Assembly: GCA_900318775.1 (NCBI GenBank)
Contig: ONLY01000007.1
Coordinates: 1 to 64,000 of the forward strand
Direction of reading: 5' to 3'
DNA length: 64,000 bases
From: an uncultured Prevotellaceae bacterium
GTDB lineage: Bacteria; Bacteroidota; Bacteroidia; Bacteroidales; Bacteroidaceae
This document shows, piece after piece, positions 43,972-56,448 of this stretch. How positions within the stretch are numbered: position 1 is the first letter of the stretch; every line of letters begins with the position of its first letter. The notes below the pieces were generated by a model. It had not been told where the DNA came from. It did no database searches and saw only the letters and a program-made list of their open reading frames with translations. The position numbers and the translations under genes were made by a program.

Positions 43972-44178
43972 ATGATTATCGTGAATTTGGACGTGATGAT
44001 GGCACGGCGCAAGATGTCGTCGGGCGAACTGGCTGAACGCATCGGCATCACTCAGGCAAACCTGTCGGTGCTGAAGACGGGCAAGGCCAAGGCGGTGCGC
44101 TTCTCCACGCTGGAGGCCATCTGCAAGGCTCTGGACTGTCAGCCTGGAGATATTTTGGAATATAGGAACGAAGAATAA
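43972..44178 (+). CDS. Small XRE/Cro-type HTH regulator (YozG-like)
   Basis: 68 residues, almost entirely one helix-turn-helix domain (ARRKMSSGELAERIGITQAN, LSVLKTGKAKAVRFSTLEAI, CKALDCQPGDILEY). Small regulators of this kind are usually encoded next to membrane proteins such as DUF2975, as here, and probably act as an autoregulatory switch for the cluster. Confidence 0.85.
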   Translation: MIIVNLDVMMARRKMSSGELAERIGITQANLSVLKTGKAKAVRFSTLEAICKALDCQPGDILEYRNEE

Positions 44179-44188
44179 AAAAAACAAG

Positions 44189-45043
44189 ATGAAGAAAGTA
44201 TTATACCCTATTTTAGCGATTGTTGTGTTTATGGTGATGCAATGTATCGCAGGAATTGTATTGGCTGTTTGCATGATTATCAGCAAACCTGAATGCATTC
44301 GGCTATTGAAAGAGACTGGCGACGTCAAAATCTTTACGGAGCAGCTGTTGACTGGAAGCGGCATGGGATGGGCCATCACGCTGAGCGGACTCCTCACCAT
44401 CGGCATCATCGCCATGATGAAAATGATTAACTGGAAGACGGTGCTGAACTTCGGCATGATAGACTGGAAGACGGGCTGGCTGGCGATTGCCGGCGGCATC
44501 ACAGGCATCTTTGTGCTGGGCATCTTTGAGGAACTGCTGAACCTGCCCAACGATATGGAGGACCTCTTCACGATGATGTCTAACACGCTGGGCGGAGCGT
44601 TGAGCATCGCCATCTTGGGCCCCATCATTGAGGAGTTTATCTTCCGCGAAGGCATTCTGGGCCATATGCTGAGGAATGGCATGAACAAGTGGGGAGCCAT
44701 CACCACAAGTGCCCTGATATTCGGCATCATCCACATGAACCCTGCACAGATTCCGTTTGCCGCTGGCATGGGTTTTATCCTGGGCATCATATACTATAAG
44801 ACGGGAAACATCGTTATTCCTTGTATGCTGCACATCCTGAACAATAGCGTGGCCACGGCGATGATGTACACGCTGGGCGAGGAGGCGAAGGACTATAGCA
44901 TCCTTGAAGAGATGGGAGGTGCCGTTTGGGCTTTTCCTATTGTCATCATCGGAGCTACCATCTGCCACACAACACTCAGAAAGTTCTGGACATTATCAAA
45001 AACAAATATCACTCAGCTTCCTGAAGTTGAGCACGAAGTATAA
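44189..45043 (+). CDS. CPBP-family intramembrane glutamic protease
   Basis: 284 residues with about eight membrane helices. The three CPBP (Abi) motifs are intact: EEFIFRE (EExxxR), FGIIH and HILNN. Members cut membrane-embedded substrates, including CAAX proteins and anti-sigma factors. It is 10 bases after the XRE gene and 11 bases before sppA, so it belongs to a membrane-proteolysis operon. Substrate unknown. Confidence 0.88.
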   Translation: MKKVLYPILAIVVFMVMQCIAGIVLAVCMIISKPECIRLLKETGDVKIFTEQLLTGSGMGWAITLSGLLTIGIIAMMKMINWKTVLNFGMIDWKTGWLAIAGGITGIFVLGIFEELLNLPNDMEDLFTMMSNTLGGALSIAILGPIIEEFIFREGILGHMLRNGMNKWGAITTSALIFGIIHMNPAQIPFAAGMGFILGIIYYKTGNIVIPCMLHILNNSVATAMMYTLGEEAKDYSILEEMGGAVWAFPIVIIGATICHTTLRKFWTLSKTNITQLPEVEHEV

Positions 45044-45054
45044 AAACATCACTC

Positions 45055-46836
45055 ATGAAACAATTTGTTAAGTATGTATGCGCCACGATTGTGGGCATCT
45101 TCCTCACAGGAGTCATTATTTCCATCCTGTCTATCTTCAGCCTTGTAGGTCTCGCCTCAATGGGCAACGCCGCAGCCACGGTGCAAGACAACAGCGTGCT
45201 GGTGGTGCAGCTGCAAGGCAGCATCGACGAGCGGAGCGCCGACAACCCATTTGCAGAACTCTTTGGAAATGCCGTTCTGACGAATCAAGGTCTGGACGAT
45301 ATCCTTGCCGCCATCAAGCACGCCAAGACGGAGCCCAAGGTGAAGGGCATCTATCTGGAGGCGGGCACCTTTGCTGGTGCTATGCCTGCCACACTACAAG
45401 CCATCCGCAAGGCGCTGGTGGACTTCAAGACGTCGGGCAAGTTTATCGTGGCCTATGGCGACGTCTATACCCAAGGAGCCTACTATGTGTGCTCTACGGC
45501 CGATGTGGTGATGGTGAATCCACAGGGCATGATAGACTGGAGCGGACTGTCGAGCACGGTGACTTACTATAAGGACTTGCTCGCAAAGGTGGGCGTGGAG
45601 ATGCAGGTGGTGAAAGTGGGCACCTACAAGAGTGCCGTGGAGCCTTACCTGCTGAGCGAGATGAGCGATGCGAACCGCGAACAGATTGAGACTTACGACC
45701 ACGAGATATGGGACGAGATGACCAAGGCTGTGAGCAAGAGCCGAGGCATCAGCGCGGCCAAGCTGAACGAGTTGGCTGACTCGATGGCGCTGTTCATGGG
45801 TGCAGAGAACTACAAGAAAGAAAAGCTGGTGGACCGCATCGTGTATAGCGACGAAGTGAAGCCCGTCATTGCTAAGAAGATGGGGGTGGACATCGACGCC
45901 TACAATACCATCGGCGTGAAGGAGCTGGCCAGCATTGCCGAAAGCAACCCCAAGGGCACCAGCGGCGACATCGTAGCGGTGTACTACGCCGTGGGCGGCA
46001 TCGTGGAGGAGCCATCTTCCAGCTGGGGACAGTCTCCAGAGATTGTAGCCAAGAAGGTGTGCAAGGACTTGCAGGAGTTGGCTGAGAACGACGATGTGAA
46101 GGCGGTGGTGCTGCGCGTCAACTCAGGCGGTGGTTCTGCTTATGCCAGCGAGCAAATCTGGCACCAGGTGATGAATATCAAGACGAACAAACCTATCGTG
46201 GTGAGCATGGGCGACATGGCTGCATCGGGCGGTTACTACATCAGCTGCGCTGCCAACTACATCTATGCCGAGCCCACTACCATCACAGGTTCTATCGGCA
46301 TCTTCGGCATGTTCCCCAACGCTGGTGAACTGCTGAACGACAAGTTGGGCGTACACTTCAGCACGGTGAAGACGAACCAGTTCTCCGACTTTGGCGATTT
46401 CTCACGTCCCTTCACAGAACAGGAACGCGCCATTGCTCAACGCTACATCAACAATGGCTACGAGCTCTTCACCCAACGTTGTGCAGATGGGCGCAAGATG
46501 AAGCAAGACGCTATCAAGAAGATTGGTGAGGGTCGCGTGTGGACGGGCCTTCATGCCAAGCAGATTGGCCTGGTGGACGAACTGGGTGGACTCGACGCCG
46601 CCATTGCCAAAGCCAAGAAACTGGCGAAGCTGGACGATGCCTCCGTCATCAACTACCCCGCCAAGAGCACTATCCTCGACCAGCTCTTGAACGAAGTGCA
46701 AGGCGACAGCTACGCCGACAAGCAACTCCGCCAAGCTCTCGGCGACTACTACCCCATGTGGGCTGACATGAAGAAGATGAACCAAAAGACTGGCATCCAA
46801 GCAGCCCTCCCCTACCATCTGAAGTTTAATCTATAA
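45055..46836 (+). CDS. sppA: Signal peptide peptidase SppA, long (67K) type
   Basis: 593 residues: an N-terminal membrane helix (about 8-32) and tandem Clp-like halves. The catalytic dyad is split between them: Lys192 in VGTYKSAVEP in the first half, Ser391 in DMAASGGYYIS in the second. Forms tetramers on the periplasmic face of the inner membrane and degrades cleaved signal peptides. Closed by a bidirectional terminator. Confidence 0.94.
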   Translation: MKQFVKYVCATIVGIFLTGVIISILSIFSLVGLASMGNAAATVQDNSVLVVQLQGSIDERSADNPFAELFGNAVLTNQGLDDILAAIKHAKTEPKVKGIYLEAGTFAGAMPATLQAIRKALVDFKTSGKFIVAYGDVYTQGAYYVCSTADVVMVNPQGMIDWSGLSSTVTYYKDLLAKVGVEMQVVKVGTYKSAVEPYLLSEMSDANREQIETYDHEIWDEMTKAVSKSRGISAAKLNELADSMALFMGAENYKKEKLVDRIVYSDEVKPVIAKKMGVDIDAYNTIGVKELASIAESNPKGTSGDIVAVYYAVGGIVEEPSSSWGQSPEIVAKKVCKDLQELAENDDVKAVVLRVNSGGGSAYASEQIWHQVMNIKTNKPIVVSMGDMAASGGYYISCAANYIYAEPTTITGSIGIFGMFPNAGELLNDKLGVHFSTVKTNQFSDFGDFSRPFTEQERAIAQRYINNGYELFTQRCADGRKMKQDAIKKIGEGRVWTGLHAKQIGLVDELGGLDAAIAKAKKLAKLDDASVINYPAKSTILDQLLNEVQGDSYADKQLRQALGDYYPMWADMKKMNQKTGIQAALPYHLKFNL

Positions 46837-46902
46837 GGGGACTTAGTTTCGGGAACAAGAGAGAGAGTCTAATAAGACATCAAAGAACAAATTAAGAGAA
46901 GT

Positions 46903-46946
46903 AAAAAAAGTAGGGAGGCATAATCTTGCCTCCCTACTCTATTTTT
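46903..46946. terminator. Bidirectional terminator between sppA and the GH2 gene
   Basis: AGTAGGGAGGCA (46909-46920) and TGCCTCCCTACT (46927-46938) form a perfect 12-base stem with loop TAATCT. Seven A precede and ATTTTTG follows, giving a T run on each strand. Confidence 0.92.
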
Positions 46947-46960
46947 GTAAATACCTGAAC

Positions 46961-50257
<3,297 letters not shown>

Positions 50258-50261
50258 TCAC

Positions 50262-50269
50262 TAAATTTG
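50262..50269 (+). promoter_or_regulatory. -7-like element for the GH28-GH105 gene
   Basis: TAAATTTG, just 12 bases before the ATG at 50282, so the transcript leader would be very short; -33 is not clear. Confidence 0.4.
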
Positions 50270-50281
50270 CAAGACAAAGAA

Positions 50282-52951
50282 ATGATTCTTATGCTACTAA
50301 CCATAAAATACCTTTACAGATGCATCGCTACGGTATTGATGGCGATAACCGGAATAGTCCTCCCCCATCACGCAGCTGCTTTAGAATGGGACTCCCTGCG
50401 CTACCAACAGATTGAGCGAAGCATCCAACAACCGAGTTTTGGAAATGCGGAGGTGGTAATCACTCGCTATGGAGCCCTATCCACAGCATCTGCTGCGCAC
50501 AACCAGAAAGCAATTCAGAAAGCTATCAATCAATGCTCGAGACAGAAAGGAGGCCGCGTGGTGATTCCTGCCGGACAAAGATTCTTGACTGGTGCCATCG
50601 AAATGAAGAGCGGTGTACATCTGGTGGTGGAAGAAGGGGCTGTGCTGGAATTCGTGTTCGAACCAAAGCTCTACCCTATTGTGGAAACATCATGGGAGGG
50701 TCTGGACTGCTATAATCTGTCGCCATGCATCTACGCCTTCAAAGCGAAAGACATTGCCATCACTGGCAAGGGGACAATTGATGGTGGCGGAAATCGCTCG
50801 ACATGGTGGCCTTGGTGCGGAGCAGCCAAATATGGATGGAAAGAAGGCATCGTGAGTCAAAAATCAGGAGCACGCCAGCGATTGATGAAGAATGGAGAAG
50901 ACGGAGAACCTATGCTAGACTCTAAGGGACGGCGTTCTACGCTCCGAACTTTCCGAGCTACAGACGGATTGCGCCCACAACTGATTGGCTTCAATCAATG
51001 CGAGCGTGTACTGATAGAAGATGTCACCTTGCTACGTTCACCATTCTGGGTGGTTCACCCTCTGAAATGCCAAGATGTGACCATGAGACGTGTACACATC
51101 AACAACGATGGTCCAAACGGAGATGGGTGCGACCCAGAATCATGCGATCGCGTATTGATAGAGGACTGTTTCTTCAACACGGGGGATGACTGCATTGCCA
51201 TCAAAAGCGGACGCAACCGGGATGGCAGGCAGAGGAATATGCCCAGCCAAAACATCATCATCCGGCGCTGCACGATGAAAAATGGACATGGAGGCGTGGT
51301 GATTGGCTCTGAAATCAGCGGAGGGTGCAAGAATGTGTTTGCACACGACTGCGTGATGGATTCTTCACAACTGGAACGTGTGCTGCGCATCAAGACAAAC
51401 TCTTGTCGCGGCGGTGTGATTGAAGATATTTTCGTCAAGGATATCCAAGTAGGACAATGTGGTGAATCAGTTTTGAAAATAAACCTCGACTATGAACACA
51501 ATGAGGTGTGTTGCCGAGGATATTACCCCACCGTGAAAAAGGTGCTCATGGAGAATGTGACTTGCGAGCACTCTAAATACGGTGTACAAGTAATTGGGTT
51601 GGAAGAAGGTACGTATGTGGAAGATATCACGGTAAGGTATTGCCACTTCAACGGAGTGGAACAAGGAAACATCATCAAGGGAAAGACTCGCAACATCGTA
51701 TATGACAAACTGAAAATGAATGGTTCCCTGTGCCTACAAAAGAACCCTTACAAACATTACAGCGAATGGATGACGGCATCGGAAATGCAACGCACTCCGA
51801 AGAGTTATCTGCTGGATTTCTCCTCAAAGCCCAAATGGAGTTATGTGATGGGCATAGAACTGGAAGCCATACTGGACACTTATCTCAAATATGGAAACCC
51901 ACGTATCTGGGAGTATTGCAAAGAATATACTGACACGATGATTAATGCCCAAGGAGAGATACGCGGCTATCAACTCAAAGACTACAATCTTGACAATATC
52001 CGGACTGGCCATTTTGTGGCACGCATGTATCAGCAGAAGCCTGAACAGAAAAACCTGATTGCCATGCGAGAGATGATGAAGCAATTACGGCAACAACCAC
52101 GTACTGAAGAAGATGGAGTTTTCTGGCACAAAGCCATTTATAGCTATCAAGTATGGCTTGATGGCATCTTCATGGGATTACCCTTCTACACAATGGCTGC
52201 CCCTATACTGCTGTCAGCTAAAGAGGCAGGAAAAGTGTATGATGATGTTATCCAGCAAGTGAAGACAACTTATGAACGCACCTTTGACCCCCAAACGGGT
52301 CTGAACCGACATGCATGGGACGAAACACACGAGATGTTTTGGGCTGACCCACAAACGGGGTTAAGCCAGCATTGTTGGGGACGCGCACAGGGTTGGTACA
52401 CCATGGCGCTCATCGAGCTACTTGATGCTTTACCCACAAACTATGCGAGGCGCCAAGAGGTGGTGGCTATCCTCCAACAGGATTTGGAAAATGTAGTTAA
52501 GTGGCAAGACAAGGAGTCAGGACTGTGGTACCAAGTGATGGATGCTCCTAATAGAGAAGGCAACTATTTAGAAGCCACTTGTTCATCCATGTTTGCCTAT
52601 GCTCTTTTGAAAGCCTACAGAAAGGGGTATGTGGCAAACAAAGCCTTTCAAGATGCAGGAATAAGAGCGTATCGTGGCATACTACAGCATTTCATCCGTG
52701 TCAATGATGACGAGACCATTTCTCTCACCCATTGCTGTTCTGTAGCAGGATTAGGCCCTGGGCTCAGCGAAAAGGTAAAACGAGCCGCGCCTAACGTCAA
52801 AGAGAACAGACGCAGAGATGGCTCTTATAATTATTATTTGTCCGAACCTGTACGTGACAATGATGCCAAAGGTGCAGGTCCTTTCATCTGGGCCTCGCTA
52901 GAAATGGAAGCGTTGGACGATATGGATTCAAAAATGCACATCACAAACTAA
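50282..52951 (+). CDS. GH28-GH105 fusion: polygalacturonase plus unsaturated uronyl hydrolase
   Basis: 889 residues from ATG 50282 (ATG 50291 also possible; both lead into a signal segment ending near HHAAA). N-terminal half is a GH28 beta-helix with all four motifs: NGD (N279, D281), DD (D302, D303), GHG (H336) and RIK (R369-K371). The C-terminal half (about 520-889) is an (alpha/alpha)6 GH105 domain with catalytic Asp627 in VWLDGIFMG and HCWGRAQGWYTMAL downstream. Together they would cut galacturonan or rhamnogalacturonan and remove unsaturated uronic acid ends. No SusC/SusD or lyase gene is beside it. One base before the CotH gene. Confidence 0.92.
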   Translation: MILMLLTIKYLYRCIATVLMAITGIVLPHHAAALEWDSLRYQQIERSIQQPSFGNAEVVITRYGALSTASAAHNQKAIQKAINQCSRQKGGRVVIPAGQRFLTGAIEMKSGVHLVVEEGAVLEFVFEPKLYPIVETSWEGLDCYNLSPCIYAFKAKDIAITGKGTIDGGGNRSTWWPWCGAAKYGWKEGIVSQKSGARQRLMKNGEDGEPMLDSKGRRSTLRTFRATDGLRPQLIGFNQCERVLIEDVTLLRSPFWVVHPLKCQDVTMRRVHINNDGPNGDGCDPESCDRVLIEDCFFNTGDDCIAIKSGRNRDGRQRNMPSQNIIIRRCTMKNGHGGVVIGSEISGGCKNVFAHDCVMDSSQLERVLRIKTNSCRGGVIEDIFVKDIQVGQCGESVLKINLDYEHNEVCCRGYYPTVKKVLMENVTCEHSKYGVQVIGLEEGTYVEDITVRYCHFNGVEQGNIIKGKTRNIVYDKLKMNGSLCLQKNPYKHYSEWMTASEMQRTPKSYLLDFSSKPKWSYVMGIELEAILDTYLKYGNPRIWEYCKEYTDTMINAQGEIRGYQLKDYNLDNIRTGHFVARMYQQKPEQKNLIAMREMMKQLRQQPRTEEDGVFWHKAIYSYQVWLDGIFMGLPFYTMAAPILLSAKEAGKVYDDVIQQVKTTYERTFDPQTGLNRHAWDETHEMFWADPQTGLSQHCWGRAQGWYTMALIELLDALPTNYARRQEVVAILQQDLENVVKWQDKESGLWYQVMDAPNREGNYLEATCSSMFAYALLKAYRKGYVANKAFQDAGIRAYRGILQHFIRVNDDETISLTHCCSVAGLGPGLSEKVKRAAPNVKENRRRDGSYNYYLSEPVRDNDAKGAGPFIWASLEMEALDDMDSKMHITN

Positions 52952-52952
52952 C

Positions 52953-54416
52953 ATGAACAGACTCATCTTGTTTTTAATAGCATTCTCTTGTATAATAGGT
53001 CTTTCGGCGCAAGAAAGTCAATATGAGGCAATGAAAAGAGAATTGAATGAGAATTCGCTTCCTTTAGTCAATCTGATTGTGGACAAAGACCGTATTAACA
53101 AAAATGAATATGTTACAGGAGAGATTGAGATAGCAGATTATTTACGGAGAACGGATTCATCCCTCGAATCTGTAAAGTTCCATTGCAAATATAAAATACA
53201 CGGCGCTTCATCCACGAAATATCAAAAGAAATCGTATGCAGTCAAACTGCTTGATGAATCAGGAGAAAACTTGGACACAAACCTTTTTGGCATCAGAGAA
53301 GAAAACAGTTGGATTCTTGACGCAATGGCTATCGATAGAATTCGAATGAGGAATCGTGTTTGTTTTGATGTGTGGAACGAAGTGAGCAAGACACCCTACC
53401 AAACGGATTTTGGGAACAGAAACGGAACAAAAGGAGAATTTGTGGAAGTGTTCATCAATGGCGAATATCATGGCCTGTATTGTATGACGGACAAAATAGA
53501 CAGGAAGTTACTTCAACTAAAAAAAATAAAGGTAGAAGATGAAGATATAACGGTTCGAGGATTACTGTATAAAGGCATCAGCTGGGAAAGTGGCAGTAAA
53601 CTAATTTCCTATAAAAAAGCAAATACAGATACAGACATATGGAATGCATGGGAACTCCAATATCCAGATGATTATCCATCCGAGAAAACATGGCAACCCC
53701 TGATGGACTTAATTGATTTCTGCTCCGAATCGACATCAGATGAAGTGTTCAATCAAAAGTATCAGGAATACTTCTATTCTGACAATCTCGCCGAATATAT
53801 CGTCTTCACGATGGTCTTAAATGTGTGTGACAATGGATACAAGAACACATTTCTTTCCACGACAAATATAACCCAAGGACATCGCTATTTAGTGTCACCT
53901 TGGGACATGGACATGTCTTTGGGAGGAAACTGGAATGGGGACTATTACGATGAGCTTAACGATATGGAGCGCTACAACTACGTTGCGCCGTTCAATAGAC
54001 TTTTAGCCGATAATGTAGATGGATTTAACAACTTGGTTTTGGAGAAATGGAAAGAATATTACGCAACCGTTTTATCCGTCAAGAGCATTTGTGACAAATT
54101 GAAAGCCTACGCAAACAAGTTTGAAACATCAGGGGCATGGCAACGCGAGGTGAAGAAATGGGACAAGAACCCAGTACCGCTTAAAAGCTCGTTGAGTGAC
54201 GAGTTGGAGTATGTGCAAAATTGGTATGTCAGGAATTATACATATCTTTGTCAGCAATTCGGAACTTCCATTCCCGTCCCCATTGACAACGTGATAGCAG
54301 AAGGCATCCCATTTCACATCTACACACCTAATGGAAAGGCTGTTAACTCCTTACAAAAGGGTATGAATTTTATTCGCTATTCTGACGGATCCGCGAAGAA
54401 ATATTTCGTCAAATAA
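52953..54416 (+). CDS. CotH-kinase-family secreted protein with short T9SS-like tail
   Basis: 487 residues: signal peptide (cleavage near GLSAQ, 19), then a CotH domain (about 70-390) with HGASSTKYQKKSYAVKL, DAMAIDRIRMRNRVCFDVWN, CMTDKIDRKLLQLKK and the metal-binding SPWDMDMSLGG. CotH proteins are atypical kinases that phosphorylate secreted proteins; these core residues seem intact. The last 30 residues (YTPNGKAVNSLQKGMNFIRY, then a Lys-rich end) resemble the end of a type IX secretion tail but lack its first half. DNA looks AT-richer than its neighbours. Directly follows the GH28-GH105 gene, so co-expressed. Confidence 0.82.
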   Translation: MNRLILFLIAFSCIIGLSAQESQYEAMKRELNENSLPLVNLIVDKDRINKNEYVTGEIEIADYLRRTDSSLESVKFHCKYKIHGASSTKYQKKSYAVKLLDESGENLDTNLFGIREENSWILDAMAIDRIRMRNRVCFDVWNEVSKTPYQTDFGNRNGTKGEFVEVFINGEYHGLYCMTDKIDRKLLQLKKIKVEDEDITVRGLLYKGISWESGSKLISYKKANTDTDIWNAWELQYPDDYPSEKTWQPLMDLIDFCSESTSDEVFNQKYQEYFYSDNLAEYIVFTMVLNVCDNGYKNTFLSTTNITQGHRYLVSPWDMDMSLGGNWNGDYYDELNDMERYNYVAPFNRLLADNVDGFNNLVLEKWKEYYATVLSVKSICDKLKAYANKFETSGAWQREVKKWDKNPVPLKSSLSDELEYVQNWYVRNYTYLCQQFGTSIPVPIDNVIAEGIPFHIYTPNGKAVNSLQKGMNFIRYSDGSAKKYFVK

Positions 54417-54480
54417 TAAGACTCACAAGGGTGCCTGTTTCGTGTCCATGGACAAAAAAAAGCAAAAAATTCCATTTTCC

Positions 54481-54512
54481 TTTGTGGCATACACAAAAAA
54501 GGCGTACCTTTG
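54481..54512 (+). promoter_or_regulatory. Promoter of mutA-mutB
   Basis: TTTG at 54481-54484, 20 bases, TACCTTTG at 54505-54512; mutA starts 80 bases downstream. Confidence 0.82.
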
Positions 54513-54592
54513 TGGACTTGTTGGCGTGTGAAATTGAAACACACAAGAACACAAGAACGTGAAAACACTTACAACTTTTTAATTGATATTTT

Positions 54593-56446
54593 ATGGCTAA
54601 CATGAAAGAAAAACTCTTCTCGGAGTTTCAGGCACCTACCACCCAAGAGTGGTTGGACAAGATTGAGGTAGACCTCAAGGGTGCGGACTTCCAGAAGAAG
54701 TTGGTTTGGAGAACCAACGAAGGCTTCAACGTACAGCCTTTCTACCGCCGCGAGGACTTGAAGGACCTCAAAGCCGTCGATTCCCTGCCCGGAGAGTTCC
54801 CATTCATCCGCGGCAACAAGAAGGATAACAATCTTTGGTATGTGCGTCAGGAGATTGACGTGGAATGTCCTAAGGCTGCTAACGAGAAGGCACTTGACAT
54901 CTTGAACAAAGGTGTTGACTCTCTCGGTTTCAAGATTTCCGGCAAGGAGATCAGCAAGGAGTTTATTTCAACTTTGCTTGATGGCATCCTGCCTCAATAT
55001 GTGGAGCTGAACTTCAAGACTTGTCAGCGTCACTGCGTGGAACTCGCTCAGATTCTTGTGGAGTACTTCAAAGAGAAGAATTACCCACTGGCAGACCTGA
55101 AGGGTTCCATTAATTTTGACCCTATCTCTAAGATTCTTTGCAAGGGCAAGGATGTGTCCGCTGTGCTTGAATGTGCCAAGCCTCTCATTGAAGCATTGGC
55201 TGAACTTCCTGGTTATAAGTGCATCAACGTCAACTCTGTAGCACTGAACAATGCAGGTGCCTACATCTACCAAGAACTGGGTTATGCTTTGGCTTGGGGC
55301 GCTGAATACATGAATATCCTCACCGAGGCTGGTGTGGATGCTACAGAGGCTGCTAAACGCATCAAATTCAACATGGGCGTGAGCGACAACTACTTCATGG
55401 AGATTGCCAAGTTCCGCGCTGCACGCCTGTTGTGGGCACAGATTGTGAAGCAGTATGAGCCTAAGTGCGACTGCGCTTGCCAGATGCACGTTTGTGCCAT
55501 GACTTCTGAGTACAACCAGACTTTGTTCGACTCCTACGTGAACTTGCTCCGCTCACAGACAGAGGCTATGTCTGCCGCTATCGCTAACGTGGATTCCATC
55601 GTGGTGACTCCATTCGACAAGCCATACGAGACTCCAACAGACTTTGCTGAGCGCATTGCTCGCAACCAGCAGCTCCTGCTGAAGGAAGAGGCACATTTCG
55701 ACAAGCTCGTCGATGTGGCTGGTGGCTCTTACACCATTGAGCACCTCACTGATGCCATCGCTAAGGAAGGTTGGAAACTCTTCCTCGAGGTGGAGAATGC
55801 AGGCGGCTTCTTGGCAGAAGCATTGAAGGGCAACATCGTGAATGCGGTGAACGCTTCGAACGACAAGCGTCATGCTGATGCCGCCAAGCGTAAGGAGTTC
55901 ATCCTCGGAACCAACCAGTTCCCGAACTTCACTGAGACTTCTGAAGGCAAGACTCCACAGGAATGCTGCTGCAAGTGCGGCGGTCACGAGGCAGGCGAAC
56001 TTCCCGCGCTCAACAAGAGCCGTCTGGCTTCTGAGTTCGAGAGCCTCCGTCTTGCTACCGAGAAAGCCAAGAAGCAGCCAATCGCCTTCATGCTTACTAT
56101 CGGCAACCTTGCCATGCGACAGGCTCGTGCACAGTTCTCTTGCAACTTCCTTGCCGCTGCAGGTTACAAGGTGATTGACAACCTTGGTTTCAAGACCGTG
56201 GAAGAAGGTGTCGACGCTGCCCTCAAGGCAAATGCAGACATCGTAGTCATCTGTTCTTCTGACGATGAGTATGCAGAATATGCAATCCCCGCATTCAAGT
56301 ACCTCAATGGTCGTGCCATGTACGTCGTTGCTGGTGCTCCAGCATGTTCTGAAGACCTCAAGGCCGCTGGCATCGAAAACTTCATCCATGTACGTGTTAA
56401 TCAACTCGAAACGCTCAAGGAGTACAACGCTAAACTCGGTATCTGA
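54593..56446 (+). CDS. mutA: Methylmalonyl-CoA mutase small (beta) subunit
   Basis: 617 residues. N-terminal [17 protein letters not shown] start (here [20 protein letters not shown]), [20 protein letters not shown], a TIM-barrel region, and a C-terminal flavodoxin-like domain that lacks the B12-binding DxHxxG, as expected for the non-catalytic partner. Works with MutB to isomerise methylmalonyl-CoA and succinyl-CoA in the succinate-propionate pathway. An unusual Cys cluster [12 protein letters not shown] sits at about residues 461-472, between the barrel and the C-terminal domain. Two bases before mutB. Confidence 0.94.
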   Translation: MANMKEKLFSEFQAPTTQEWLDKIEVDLKGADFQKKLVWRTNEGFNVQPFYRREDLKDLKAVDSLPGEFPFIRGNKKDNNLWYVRQEIDVECPKAANEKALDILNKGVDSLGFKISGKEISKEFISTLLDGILPQYVELNFKTCQRHCVELAQILVEYFKEKNYPLADLKGSINFDPISKILCKGKDVSAVLECAKPLIEALAELPGYKCINVNSVALNNAGAYIYQELGYALAWGAEYMNILTEAGVDATEAAKRIKFNMGVSDNYFMEIAKFRAARLLWAQIVKQYEPKCDCACQMHVCAMTSEYNQTLFDSYVNLLRSQTEAMSAAIANVDSIVVTPFDKPYETPTDFAERIARNQQLLLKEEAHFDKLVDVAGGSYTIEHLTDAIAKEGWKLFLEVENAGGFLAEALKGNIVNAVNASNDKRHADAAKRKEFILGTNQFPNFTETSEGKTPQECCCKCGGHEAGELPALNKSRLASEFESLRLATEKAKKQPIAFMLTIGNLAMRQARAQFSCNFLAAAGYKVIDNLGFKTVEEGVDAALKANADIVVICSSDDEYAEYAIPAFKYLNGRAMYVVAGAPACSEDLKAAGIENFIHVRVNQLETLKEYNAKLGI

Positions 56447-56448
56447 TT

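Noticed and set aside
55553..56404. 283-codon minus-strand reading frame
   Set aside because: Antisense to the conserved mutA gene and without any recognisable domain.
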